Below are positions 25,206 to 34,952 of a DNA stretch of 64,000 nucleotides, one piece after another. How positions within the stretch are numbered: the first letter of the stretch is position 1; each line of letters begins with the position of its first letter. The notes below the pieces were generated by a model. The model was not told where the DNA came from, ran no database searches, and saw nothing but the letters and a program-made list of their open reading frames with translations. A program made the position numbers and the translations under genes. The stretch comes from JAVJUV01 sp047314965. Its GTDB lineage: Bacteria > Pseudomonadota > Alphaproteobacteria > Rhodobacterales > Rhodobacteraceae. Location: the NCBI RefSeq assembly GCF_047314965.1, contig NZ_JBLBVK010000043.1, positions 1 through 64,000 of the forward strand, in the 5' to 3' direction.

Positions 25206-26003
25206 ATGGCGCAGCCCCGGGCACGGGGCGAAGCTCGCCTGTCATCGAAACTGGTCACGGGACGAAGCTGTTTGGACGGTTTGCGCCAGTCCGGCGCGTC
25301 AAAGATACTGTTTCCTTCAGGACGTCCGCACCTTGAGGCCATTCTCATCAATACGGCGGGCGGCGTGACCGGAGGAGATCGCTTCCGGCTGGAAGCAGAG
25401 GCTGGACCGGGCAGCCGTCTGACCATGACAACCCAGGCAGCCGAGCGTGCCTACCGCGCCCAGCCCGGAGAAATCGGCCGTGTCTCGACACGTCTTTCGG
25501 TCGGCGCCGGGGCTCGCCTCGACTGGCTGCCGCAGGAACTGATCCTGTTCCAGGGCGCTGCAATGGAGCGCCGGCTCGACATAGAACTCGCCGAAGACGC
25601 CAGCCTCCTGATGGTGGAACCCATAATCTTCGGACGCCGCGCCATGGGCGAGAGACTGAGCAGCGCCGAATTCCGTGACCGTATCGAAGTGCGCCGAAAC
25701 GGGCGCCCGCTTTACCTCGACGGGGTGAGACTTTCCGGCGACCTGACGAGGGCGCTCTCATCCGACGTGACGGCTGGTGGTGCCGGAGCGGTGGCCAGCC
25801 TGCTCTACGTCGCACAGGATGCCGGCTCGCATCTTGGTGCTCTCCGGGCGATGCTGCCGCCCACCGGTGGCGCGAGCCTCCTGGCGCCCGATGTTCTGGC
25901 GCTCCGCTGCCTTGCGCCAGACAGTTTTGAGCTGCGCCGCGCGCTTCTGCCAATTCTGGACCGGCTGACCGGTCACACGCTCCCCACGTCATGGAGGTTA
26001 TGA
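25206..26003 (+). CDS. ureD: Urease accessory protein UreD
   Basis: A 265-residue accessory protein that, with UreF and UreG, assembles the nickel site of urease in the cytoplasm. The family block SKILFPSGRPHLEAILIN followed by TAGGVTGGDRF is near the N-terminus, then TTQAAERAYR and LPQELILFQGAAMERR. I place the start at ATG 25206; no strong Shine-Dalgarno is visible there, and an in-frame GTG at 25188 is an alternative. It leads the operon ureD-A-B-C-E-F-G. ureA begins only 4 bases after its stop. Confidence 0.9.
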   Translation: MAQPRARGEARLSSKLVTGRSCLDGLRQSGASKILFPSGRPHLEAILINTAGGVTGGDRFRLEAEAGPGSRLTMTTQAAERAYRAQPGEIGRVSTRLSVGAGARLDWLPQELILFQGAAMERRLDIELAEDASLLMVEPIIFGRRAMGERLSSAEFRDRIEVRRNGRPLYLDGVRLSGDLTRALSSDVTAGGAGAVASLLYVAQDAGSHLGALRAMLPPTGGASLLAPDVLALRCLAPDSFELRRALLPILDRLTGHTLPTSWRL

Positions 26004-26007
26004 CGAC

Positions 26008-26310
26008 ATGCAATTGACCCCTCGCGAAAAAGACAAGCTGCTGGTGGCGATGGCCGCCGAGGTCGCGCGCAAGCGCTTGGCCCGCGGGGTCAAGCTCAAC
26101 CATCCCGAGGCAATTGCTCTGATAACCGATGCTGTCGTCGAAGGTGCACGTGATGGCCGCTCTGTCGCCGATATGATGGAAGCGGGCGCGCAGGTAATCA
26201 CCCGCGACCAGTGCATGGAGGGCGTGCCCGAAATGATCCACGAAGTTCAGGTCGAGGCGACATTCCCCGACGGCACCAAACTCGTCACCGTTCACAACCC
26301 GATCAGATAG
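26008..26310 (+). CDS. ureA: Urease gamma subunit
   Basis: A 100-residue small structural subunit, standard length. The N-terminal MQLTPREKDKLLVAMAAEVA and the later LNHPEAIALITDAVVEGARDG and QVEATFPDGTKLVTVHNPI are diagnostic. It packs with UreB and UreC in the (alpha-beta-gamma)3 holoenzyme that hydrolyses urea to ammonia and carbamate. Confidence 0.97.
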   Translation: MQLTPREKDKLLVAMAAEVARKRLARGVKLNHPEAIALITDAVVEGARDGRSVADMMEAGAQVITRDQCMEGVPEMIHEVQVEATFPDGTKLVTVHNPIR

Positions 26311-26319
26311 GAGACCAAC

Positions 26320-26487
26320 ATGCGTACTTTCTCGATTTTCACCATCCTGGCCGCAACGCCCGCCGCCGCGCACGACGCCTCCCTGCCGCATGCCCACAAC
26401 GAATGGGCGCTGCCCGTGGGCCTGGGCCTGATCGCGCTGGCCAGCTTGGTCGCCGCTGCAAGGGCGCGCGTCACGGTGCGGAAATGA
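26320..26487 (+). CDS. 55-residue membrane micro-protein within the urease operon
   Basis: A short gene between ureA and ureB. Translation from ATG 26320 gives a peptide with a signal-like start (MRTFSIFTILAATPAAA), a histidine-containing segment (HDASLPHAHNEWALP), a transmembrane helix (VGLGLIALASLVAAA) and a basic end (RARVTVRK). GGAG lies about 9 bases upstream, partly within the ureA stop region. Its stop overlaps the ureB start (ATGA), so ribosomes can pass directly to ureB. Function unknown; a role in nickel or urea handling is only a guess based on the histidines and position. Confidence 0.7.
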   Translation: MRTFSIFTILAATPAAAHDASLPHAHNEWALPVGLGLIALASLVAAARARVTVRK

Positions 26488-26789
26488 TTCCCGGACAAAT
26501 TTACCCTGCCCCGGGTGACATCACGCTGAATCCGGATCGCGAAACAATCACTCTGATGGTCGCCAATACAGGCGACCGTCCCGTGCAGGTCGGCTCGCAT
26601 TATCACTTTGCTGAGGCCAACAGCGCGCTCGAATTTGATCGTGACGCTGCACGCGGGCTCAGGCTGGACATCGCTGCCGGAACCGCCGTCCGCTTCGAGC
26701 CGGGCCAGTCACGCGAAGTCAACCTGATCCCGTTCTCCGGGGCCAGGAAGATCTACGGCTTCAACCAGAAGGTCATGGGCGCTCTTTGA
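26484..26789 (+). CDS. ureB: Urease beta subunit
   Basis: A 101-residue structural subunit. It starts MIPGQIYPAPGDITLN and contains RPVQVGSHYHFAEANSALEFDR and NLIPFSGARKIYGFN, all characteristic. The ATG at 26484 overlaps the stop of the preceding micro-gene by 4 bases; the longer frame upstream belongs to other reading frames. Its own stop overlaps the next start (TGATG). Confidence 0.96.
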   Translation: MIPGQIYPAPGDITLNPDRETITLMVANTGDRPVQVGSHYHFAEANSALEFDRDAARGLRLDIAAGTAVRFEPGQSREVNLIPFSGARKIYGFNQKVMGAL

Positions 26790-27184
26790 TGGGAACGGTT
26801 CCGCTGCTTTCGGACGACGAGGCGGCCCCGGAAGCGCGGGCCGTCTTCGACGAAATCCGCGCCACGCGCGGCACCGATTACGTGAACAACTTCTGGCGTG
26901 CTCTGGCCCATGACCCCGCTCTGATGCGCGCCACCTGGGACCGGCTGAAGATCGTCATGGAGCCGGGCGAACTCGACCCTCTGGTCAAGGAGATGATCTA
27001 TGTCGCTGTCTCGACTGCCAACGGCTGCAGCTATTGCGTTCATTCCCATACCTCCGCAGCGAAGGCCAAGGGGATGACGCCCGAGCAGCACGGCGAGTTG
27101 CTGGCAGTGATTGGCATGGCGATGCAGACGAACGGCCTTGTGACAGGGCTGGGCGTCGAGGTGGACGAGGCGTTCCAAGCATGA
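26789..27184 (+). CDS. AhpD-like / carboxymuconolactone decarboxylase family protein in the urease operon
   Basis: A 131-residue all-helical protein. The redox motif NGCSYCVHSHT (C80, C83, H87) is the CxxCxxxH signature of the AhpD-like alkylhydroperoxidase group within the CMD superfamily. The gene is coupled to ureB (TGATG overlap) and lies 108 bases before ureC. Its role with urease is not established; protection from peroxides or a thiol-redox function is possible. The ATG at 26789 is chosen over an in-frame TTG immediately before it. Confidence 0.85.
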   Translation: MGTVPLLSDDEAAPEARAVFDEIRATRGTDYVNNFWRALAHDPALMRATWDRLKIVMEPGELDPLVKEMIYVAVSTANGCSYCVHSHTSAAKAKGMTPEQHGELLAVIGMAMQTNGLVTGLGVEVDEAFQA

Positions 27185-27292
27185 GGTCTTGCCGGAGACC
27201 GGAAATTTTGGCGGTCATGCGAGCGCGGTCGGCCGTGTTTTGACCAGGAAGAAGATCAGGTGCGGCGCGTCGCGCCCAAAGGAGTGAGAGAA

Positions 27293-29053
<1,761 letters not shown>

Positions 29054-29159
29054 AACATCATTGGAATGCATAGCGGAGTTGCGGGAATGGAAGTGGTGAA
29101 TGCCGCGCATATCACCTACCTGAAAGCCAAGGGGGGAAACCCGGAACTGGAGGTTTCCA

Positions 29160-29336
29160 ATGGCAAACAGGTTTTTCGACGGCTTGACACGCGGTCTCAC
29201 CGCCTATGCCGAACGTCATGCTCGCATGGATCAAATCCGCGCTCTGAACGCGAAAACGGACGACGAACTGCTCGCAATGGGGCTGACCCGCGGAGACATT
29301 CCGCGCCATGTCTACAGGGACATCTTCTTCGTCTGA
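29160..29336 (+). CDS. DUF1127 family small protein
   Basis: A 58-residue protein with GGAGG 6 bases before the ATG. The sequence LTAYAERHARMDQIRALNAK then TDDELLAMGLTRGDIPRHVY matches the DUF1127 pattern (basic helix, then L..L.D.EL..IGL.R..I). DUF1127 proteins in alphaproteobacteria are tiny Arg-rich proteins linked to RNA metabolism and to phosphate and carbon responses. It lies about 100 bases after ureC and is followed by a strong hairpin at 29344-29369. Confidence 0.85.
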   Translation: MANRFFDGLTRGLTAYAERHARMDQIRALNAKTDDELLAMGLTRGDIPRHVYRDIFFV

Positions 29337-29343
29337 TCAAGAC

Positions 29344-29369
29344 CGGACGGGGCCTTTGGGCCCTGTCCG
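29344..29369 (+). terminator. 11-bp GC-rich hairpin after the DUF1127 gene
   Basis: CGGACGGGGCC (29344-29354) pairs with GGCCCTGTCCG-type sequence (29359-29369) around a 4-base loop, with a single G-U pair. It starts 7 bases after the DUF1127 stop. The downstream bases are only moderately T-rich, so it may be a terminator, an attenuator or an RNA-stabilising stem in the urease mRNA. Confidence 0.5.
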
Positions 29370-29673
29370 CTCAATCTGTTCCAATAGCAGTTCTGATCAC
29401 TCAGGACGGTCCCGCGGAGATTACGTCCGGAGCCGTGACTGAAGCTGTAGATCGACGCGGCCTCGACAGCCGCGCTTCGAAAATTTTTTTCCCGAGCGGC
29501 ACCTCGACGGCAAGACCGGAAACCCACACCGGGTTGATGAGCGGGCATTTTAACTTCGTGGTGGGCGGCAATCGAGCTGCCTTCAATGCGAAATTGAGTG
29601 CGCCTTGCGTTGGTTCGGCAAACGGCGACCTCCCCGGACAAAACTCCCTGATTGCGAAAATGGAGCGATCACC
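29370..29673 (+). other. 300-base gap inside the urease operon, no gene supported
   Basis: Between the hairpin and ureE there is no open frame with domain features; the plus and minus translations look random. The region could carry a second promoter for ureEFG-PNP. No clear sigma-70 or sigma-54 site was identified. Confidence 0.45.
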
Positions 29674-30150
29674 ATGCATCCTGTGAGCCAGACAGTCAGA
29701 AAGGCGGGCGACTGGTCCACGGCCTCGGACAGGTGTCTGCTGACCTATGAAGACAGGTTTTTCCGGCGAAAGAAGCTCACCTCCGAAGGCGGTCTCGCCT
29801 TCGTGGTCGATATGAAGCAGACCACGAATTTCGATCACGGAGATGCTTTCGAACTGCCAGGAGCAATCCTCATCGAGGTCGTCGCGGCCCCCGAGGCACT
29901 CCTTGCTGTCACCGGGCCGGACCTGACACGTCTTGCATGGCATATCGGCAACCGCCACACACCCTGCCAAATCGGGGCCAACCGCCTTCTGATCCGGGAC
30001 GACCCGGTGATCGGTCACATGCTCGAACACCTTGGCGCGACCATTACCCCAGTGACCGAACCCTTCACGCCCGAAGGTGGCGCTTATGGCCACGGACGCA
30101 CCCACAGCCATGAACACGGCCACACCGCCCATCACGCCCATGACCACTGA
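29674..30150 (+). CDS. ureE: Urease accessory protein UreE (nickel metallochaperone)
   Basis: A 158-residue nickel carrier that hands Ni2+ to the UreDFG-apourease complex. The N-terminal peptide-binding domain is followed by the metal-binding domain containing AWHIGNRHTPCQI. A C-terminal histidine-rich tail (GHGRTHSHEHGHTAHHAHDH, with nine histidines) stores nickel. The ATG at 29674 has GGAG 8 bases upstream. The 3' end overlaps ureF by 11 bases. Confidence 0.94.
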   Translation: MHPVSQTVRKAGDWSTASDRCLLTYEDRFFRRKKLTSEGGLAFVVDMKQTTNFDHGDAFELPGAILIEVVAAPEALLAVTGPDLTRLAWHIGNRHTPCQIGANRLLIRDDPVIGHMLEHLGATITPVTEPFTPEGGAYGHGRTHSHEHGHTAHHAHDH

Positions 30151-30781
30151 GCTGCTCACTCTCACGCAATGGCTGTCTCCCGCGTATCCCATCGGGGCGT
30201 TCGCCTACTCTCATGGCATGGAACTGGCGATCCGTTCTGGTTGGGTGCGTGATGGCGATACTCTTGGCAGCTGGCTTGCGGGCATCGTCGCCGAGGGCTC
30301 GGGACGAACCGACGCGATCCTTCTTGCGGCCGCGTATGGCGCCGAGACATCAGAACGGCTGGATGAACTGAACGCGATTGCACGCGCCTTTTCGGCCTCG
30401 GCCGAGCGTATACGCGAAAGCGAACGCCAGGGCGTGGCTTTCGCAGCCACGACGCGCGCAGTCTGGGGCCTCGACCTCCCGGACCTGTTGTATCCTGTGG
30501 CGGTTGGCCGGGCCGCGAGTGTCAAAGCTTTGCCCTTGCTGGACACTACGGCACTGTACCTGCAGGCCTTCGCGTCCAACCTTGTGTCGGCGGCCGTGCG
30601 CCTGGTTCCCCTGGGACAGACCGAGGGTCAGACGGTTCTGGCGGCGCTCACCCCAATCTGCGGCGACATCGCCACCGAGGCGATTTCGGCTGATCCCGAT
30701 GACCTCTGGTCCAACACCTGGGGATCGGATATCGCATCCATGCGGCACGAAACCATGGAACCAAGGCTTTTCCAGTCATGA
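30140..30781 (+). CDS. ureF: Urease accessory protein UreF
   Basis: A 213-residue all-helical accessory protein that acts as the GTPase-gating partner in the UreDFG complex. The family start MTTELLTLTQWLSPAYPIGAFAYS is clear, and the C-terminal DDLWSNTWGSDIASMRHETM matches the conserved end that contacts UreD/UreG. I choose ATG 30140; the open frame begins earlier but that part overlaps the UreE histidine tail in another frame. The stop overlaps ureG by 4 bases. Confidence 0.94.
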   Translation: MTTELLTLTQWLSPAYPIGAFAYSHGMELAIRSGWVRDGDTLGSWLAGIVAEGSGRTDAILLAAAYGAETSERLDELNAIARAFSASAERIRESERQGVAFAATTRAVWGLDLPDLLYPVAVGRAASVKALPLLDTTALYLQAFASNLVSAAVRLVPLGQTEGQTVLAALTPICGDIATEAISADPDDLWSNTWGSDIASMRHETMEPRLFQS

Positions 30782-31392
30782 CCACGATGAACGGACCTCT
30801 TCGCGTTGGCATCGGTGGCCCCGTGGGTGCGGGGAAGACGACGCTTACCGCCAAACTCGCCAAGCTCCTCCACCCCCAAACTTCGGTCGCGGTGATCACC
30901 AACGATATCTACACCCAGGAGGATGCCGAGGCTCTGATGCGGATGCAGATCCTGCCCGGCGACCGCGTGATGGGAGTGGAAACCGGGGGATGCCCCCACA
31001 CCGCGATCCGCGAGGATGCCTCAATAAACCTGGCCGCGGTGGCCGAGATGTGCGCGCGCCATGACGATCTCGAGATCGTCTTGATCGAATCCGGCGGCGA
31101 CAACCTGTCCGCTACATTCTCACCCGAACTCGCGGACCTGACGATCTATGTCATCGACGTGGCGGCGGGCGAGGAAATTCCGCGAAAAGGCGGTCCCGCA
31201 ATTACCAAGTCGGACCTCCTTGTCATCAACAAGACCGACCTGGCCCCCCATGTGGGCGCCTCTCTCGAGGTTATGGACCGGGACGCGAAACGGATGCGCG
31301 GCGATCGACCGTACCTTTTTACGGCCCTGCGTCACGATAACGGCCCGGAAGCTGTTCTTGCGGCCATCCGTGAGATCGGGGGGCTGGCATGA
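30778..31392 (+). CDS. ureG: Urease accessory GTPase UreG
   Basis: A 204-residue SIMIBI-class GTPase that powers nickel delivery. The P-loop GGPVGAGKTTL (13-23), the TNDIYTQEDAE segment, the metal-binding GCPHTAIREDAS (CPH motif) and the NKTDLAPHVGA guanine-recognition motif are all present. It starts 4 bases inside the end of ureF and its own stop overlaps the next gene by 4 bases. Confidence 0.97.
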   Translation: MTTMNGPLRVGIGGPVGAGKTTLTAKLAKLLHPQTSVAVITNDIYTQEDAEALMRMQILPGDRVMGVETGGCPHTAIREDASINLAAVAEMCARHDDLEIVLIESGGDNLSATFSPELADLTIYVIDVAAGEEIPRKGGPAITKSDLLVINKTDLAPHVGASLEVMDRDAKRMRGDRPYLFTALRHDNGPEAVLAAIREIGGLA

Positions 31393-32189
31393 GTTTCGAA
31401 GCAGCTCTCGCAGCGATCCGCGCCCAGGCACCTGACATCAGGCCGCGTGTGGGTTTCATCCTCGGCTCCGGGCTCGGGCATCTGGCGGACTCGGTCGATG
31501 GTGTCGCCATCGACTATACCGAATTGCCGGGTTTCCCCCATGCAAGCGTGTCCGGCCACAGCCCGAAACTCGTTCTCGGTAGACTGGAAAGAGTCGAGGT
31601 CGCCGTTCTGGGCGGACGCGAACACTACTACGAGAACGGCCGCGCCGATGCGATGCGCTTGCCTCTGGAAGTTCTGAACTCGCTCGGCATCGACACATTG
31701 TTCGTGACGAACGCCTGCGGATCGTTCCTCCCCGAAATCCCACCGGGCAACCTGATGCTGGTCAACGATCACATCAACTACTCGGGCCGAAGCCCACTGA
31801 TCGGCGAACCCACAGACAGGCGGTTCGTCAATCTGACCGAAGCCTATGACCCGGGCATTCGCGCCCAGCTGCAGGCTGTGGCCAAGGACGAGGAGATACC
31901 GCTGATCGAAGGCGTCTATGCATGGTACTCTGGTCCGAATTTCGAGACGCCTGCCGAGATCCGCGCGCTGAAAATCCTGGGTGCCGATGCCGTCGGAATG
32001 TCGACAGTGCCCGAAATCATCCTAGGACGCTTTCTCGGTCTGAGATGCTGCGCCGTGTCGGTCGTCACCAACATGGCTGCCGGCCTTGGGAACGAGCAGA
32101 TCAGCCACGAGCATACCAAGGCAAGCGCTCCGGTCGGCGCGGCCAAGCTGGAGAAGATCATACGGGGCTATCTGCGCGGCCTGACCTGA
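31389..32189 (+). CDS. Purine nucleoside phosphorylase (trimeric class)
   Basis: A 266-residue cytoplasmic enzyme that phosphorolyses (deoxy)inosine and (deoxy)guanosine. Conserved blocks: GFILGSGLGHLAD (phosphate loop), GRxHYYENG, SLGIDTLFVTNACGS, YSGPNFETPAEIR, GMSTVPE and VSVVTNMAAG, where the asparagine recognises 6-oxopurines. It overlaps the ureG stop by 4 bases (ATGA) and so is co-translated with the urease genes. Purine breakdown can end in urea, which gives the pairing a metabolic reason. It also complements the nucleoside operon at 5-10 kb, which lacks such a gene. Confidence 0.93.
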   Translation: MSFEAALAAIRAQAPDIRPRVGFILGSGLGHLADSVDGVAIDYTELPGFPHASVSGHSPKLVLGRLERVEVAVLGGREHYYENGRADAMRLPLEVLNSLGIDTLFVTNACGSFLPEIPPGNLMLVNDHINYSGRSPLIGEPTDRRFVNLTEAYDPGIRAQLQAVAKDEEIPLIEGVYAWYSGPNFETPAEIRALKILGADAVGMSTVPEIILGRFLGLRCCAVSVVTNMAAGLGNEQISHEHTKASAPVGAAKLEKIIRGYLRGLT

Positions 32190-32260
32190 TATCCGCACGG
32201 CCTTGAAATCGCCCAATAGCCGACAAATTGCGATCCAATTCCTGAGCCAGCGTCGGCCTC

Positions 32261-32887
32261 ATGTGGACATGGGGCAAATCAAATCTTTGGAATGTAGGCC
32301 AGCCTTTTGGCAAGGGCGTCTCTGCCCTGATGTTTGCCGCCCTTCTCTGCATGCCGTCCGCAGCCGATGCGACAGCCAAGCGTCCGCACCTTACCCCTGT
32401 AAAGGAAACCGCAGCGCCCGAGGGCTTTGCGGGCGTCTGCGCGCGGTACACTTGGGCATGCGCGCGAGCCGGTGGCAGCAAGCACGGCAGCCGCGAATTG
32501 ATGAGAATGGCCGACGAGGTCAATCAGGCGATCAATCGCAGCACGCGGGAAGTTTCCGACGAAGCTCAATACGCCCGCAGCGAGTACTGGGCTCTGCCCA
32601 CCGCGCGCGGCGGCGATTGCGAGGATTTTGCGCTCGCGAAGAAACAGGCACTGATCGGCCGCGGGGTCGCTCCCCAGAACTTGCTGATTGCGACTGTTCT
32701 CGATCGCAAACGCAATCCGCATGCCGTGCTGGTGATGCGCACCGAATCCGGTGATTTCGTACTCGACAACCTGACTGACCGAATCCTCGATTGGCGGGCG
32801 ACGGGCTACACATTTCTGAGAATGCAGAACCCGTCTTCACCCGGTCACTGGTCGGCCATCCTGACAGGCGGGATCCTCGGGGGCTGA
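32261..32887 (+). CDS. Bacterial transglutaminase-like cysteine protease (BTLCP, LapG-like)
   Basis: A 208-residue exported protease. A signal peptide spans about residues 17-38 (GVSALMFAALLCMPSAADA). The Cys-His-Asp triad is visible: C120 in ARGGDCEDFALAKK, H154 in NPHAVLV and D169 in FVLDN. Family members such as LapG cleave surface adhesins in response to cyclic-di-GMP signalling; here no LapD or LapA homologue is adjacent, so the substrate is unknown. A GC-rich hairpin overlaps the stop codon. Confidence 0.88.
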   Translation: MWTWGKSNLWNVGQPFGKGVSALMFAALLCMPSAADATAKRPHLTPVKETAAPEGFAGVCARYTWACARAGGSKHGSRELMRMADEVNQAINRSTREVSDEAQYARSEYWALPTARGGDCEDFALAKKQALIGRGVAPQNLLIATVLDRKRNPHAVLVMRTESGDFVLDNLTDRILDWRATGYTFLRMQNPSSPGHWSAILTGGILGG

Positions 32888-32896
32888 CGCCCCCGA
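32877..32896. terminator. 8-bp GC-rich hairpin between convergent genes
   Basis: TCGGGGGC (32877-32884) and GCCCCCGA (32889-32896) form a perfect stem with a TGAC loop that includes the stop codon of the protease gene. It separates that gene from the convergent Gly/Asp-rich exported protein gene. The T tract is weak. Confidence 0.5.
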
Positions 32897-32913
32897 AGTC
32901 GTCTTACTATCGA

Positions 32914-33408
32914 TCAGCCGTTGCCCGGATTGCTTTCGTCATGACGGTCGGCGTCGTTACCGTGTCCATTGTTGCCGTCATCATCCGAACTGTCGTCACC
33001 CGCGCCGTCGTCTCCGGACGAGCCGGAACCAGTTCCGCCGTCCGTGCTGCCGTCACCGCCGGGATTTCCAAGACCTCCGGAGCCGCCTGATCCATCTTCG
33101 ATCCCTTCCGAGATCGACGCGGTCGCGGTATCGGCCAGCGGCAGGCCCAGGTCGGGACAATTGGCCAGCATGTACTCCACCAGCCGGCGCCAGTCCTTAC
33201 GCTCGCTCAATTGATCAACGACATAAGCTGGGACCATCTGGTCGAATTCGCACAGCCCGTAGGGAAGCCTGATCTTCAGCACTTTCCCATATTCCAAGTT
33301 TGCGGTGTTCTGACGAGGATTCAACTCGCCCGACGTTGCCGTCGTTGCGAACATCATTGCTCCGACCGCGGCAAAAGCCACGAACGTTTTCTTCATTGTG
33401 TTCTTCAT
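32914..33408 (-). CDS. Exported protein with Gly/Asp/Ser-rich low-complexity tail
   Basis: A 164-residue protein with a signal peptide (MKKTFVAFAAVGAMMFATTATSG; an upstream ATG adds four residues). A folded-looking part of about 70 residues contains two cysteines (YGLCEFDQ and LANCPDLG) that could form a disulfide. The last 60 residues are a repetitive Gly/Asp/Ser tail ending with NNGHGNDADRHDESNPGNG. The tail is acidic and asparagine-rich, like calcium-binding or surface-display regions. Function unknown. Position 33425-33441 upstream holds a small inverted repeat (GAGATC/GATCTC). Confidence 0.78.
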   Translation of the reverse strand: MKNTMKKTFVAFAAVGAMMFATTATSGELNPRQNTANLEYGKVLKIRLPYGLCEFDQMVPAYVVDQLSERKDWRRLVEYMLANCPDLGLPLADTATASISEGIEDGSGGSGGLGNPGGDGSTDGGTGSGSSGDDGAGDDSSDDDGNNGHGNDADRHDESNPGNG

Positions 33409-33551
33409 TTTTTTTTAGCCCTTAGAGATCGTTTAGATCTCACCCCAAAGTAAAGATTTCGTAATCCTTACCGAGGTCAACCGCAATATGTTGCATTTTC
33501 AAGAACGAAACAGGAGCCAGCGCGTTGCAGGATTACGCCATCAGAACCGCT

Positions 33552-34949
33552 CTACTCGGCCCAAGGACCGTGGAATCCCGTTCCCGGCCGGTCGATGCGC
33601 TCGAACCCATGACGCCCGAAGTAATCCCTCTGCGCCTGAATCAGATCCGCAGTACCTCGTCCGCGGCGAACGGTGTCGAAGTAAGACAGCGCCGAGGACA
33701 AGGCAGGTACGGGCAAGCCGTGATGAACCGAGGCTGCCACAACGCGCCGGAGCGCAGGCACACCAGCCGACAGGCGCTCGACGAAAGCAGGCGCAAGGAT
33801 CAGCTGGCCATGCGGTATCCCGGCACGGATCGCACTCGCGATATCGTCCAGAAGTGATGAACGAATGATGCATCCCGCCCGCCAGATCTCGGCGACGCGT
33901 GCAAGATCCAAAGACCAGTCGAAATGTTCCGACGCCGCGGCGAGCAGTGCCATGCCCTGCCCATAGCCGATGATGCGCGCAGCAAAGAGCGCTGTTTCAA
34001 GATCCGCATCCAGAATTTCGGCGGTGTTGTCCTTCCCGTGCGGATAGGCCTTTTCCGCATCCTTCCGCATGGCCTTTCCCGCTGACCACGACCTCGCCGC
34101 CACGGCGGCCTCGATCGTCGTTGCAGACTGACCAAGCTTCAGTGCCTCGATAACGGTCCAGCGACCCGTTCCCTTCTGACCCGCGCTGTCCACGATCACA
34201 TCCACCATGGGCTCTCCGGTCTCCGCGTCGCGAGAGGCGAGGATCTTGGCCGTGATCTCGATCAGATAGGATTGCAGCGGCCCCTCGTTCCAGTCGGCAA
34301 AAAGCTCCGCCATCTCGCCCATGCCACGCCCGCCAGCGCGCAACAGCCCATAGACCTCGGCGATCAATTGCATGTCGGCATACTCGATACCGTTGTGCAC
34401 CGTTTTGACGAAATGGCCTGCGCCGTCCGGTCCAAGCCAATCGGCGCAAGGATCCTTCCTGTACTTGGCCGCAATGGCACTCACGATGTCTTCGATGGCC
34501 TCGAAACTCTCACGCTTGCCGCCGACCATGATCGACGGTCCATGCCGCGCCCCTTCTTCCCCACCGGAGACGCCCATCCCAAGGAAGCCCAGCCCCAGTT
34601 CCTCTAAAGCCTGGGTTCTACGCCGTGTGTCGTTGAAGTCGGCATTCCCGGCATCGATGATCAGATCGCCCTTGTCCAGCAAAGGCACCAACTCATCGAT
34701 CACCGAGTCCACCGCCGCGCCTGCCTGAACCATGATGATCACCGCGCGCGGCGCTTCCAGCGCTGCGACCAGATCATTCAATTCGTAGGCAGGTGTCAGC
34801 CTTGTCGCCAGATCGCCTGCGCTCTCCATGAAGGCGTCGACCTTGTCGTTCGATCGATTGTGAACAGCCACGTCAAAGCCGTTGTCGGCCATGTTCAGAG
34901 CAAGCGCTGCGCCCATCGTGCCCAGACCCGTCAATCCAATTCTTGCCAT
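33552..34949 (-). CDS. gnd: 6-phosphogluconate dehydrogenase (decarboxylating)
   Basis: A 465-residue enzyme of the long, dimeric class: 6-phosphogluconate + NADP+ gives ribulose-5-phosphate + CO2 + NADPH. The Rossmann motif GLTGLGTMGAALALNMADNG is at the N-terminus. The substrate block MGVSGGEEGARHGPSIMVGG, the catalytic VKTVHNGIEYADMQLIAE segment and the DSAGQKGTGRWT motif follow. It starts at ATG 34949, 3 bases after the stop of the methyltransferase gene. Confidence 0.96.
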   Translation of the reverse strand: MARIGLTGLGTMGAALALNMADNGFDVAVHNRSNDKVDAFMESAGDLATRLTPAYELNDLVAALEAPRAVIIMVQAGAAVDSVIDELVPLLDKGDLIIDAGNADFNDTRRRTQALEELGLGFLGMGVSGGEEGARHGPSIMVGGKRESFEAIEDIVSAIAAKYRKDPCADWLGPDGAGHFVKTVHNGIEYADMQLIAEVYGLLRAGGRGMGEMAELFADWNEGPLQSYLIEITAKILASRDAETGEPMVDVIVDSAGQKGTGRWTVIEALKLGQSATTIEAAVAARSWSAGKAMRKDAEKAYPHGKDNTAEILDADLETALFAARIIGYGQGMALLAAASEHFDWSLDLARVAEIWRAGCIIRSSLLDDIASAIRAGIPHGQLILAPAFVERLSAGVPALRRVVAASVHHGLPVPALSSALSYFDTVRRGRGTADLIQAQRDYFGRHGFERIDRPGTGFHGPWAE

Positions 34950-34952
34950 GAG

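Noticed and set aside
29437..29520. A KIFFPSG-like translation downstream of ureC that recalls the KILFPSG motif of UreD
   Set aside because: The match covers only a few residues, the flanking sequence does not align with UreD, and an intact ureD is present upstream; treated as coincidence.
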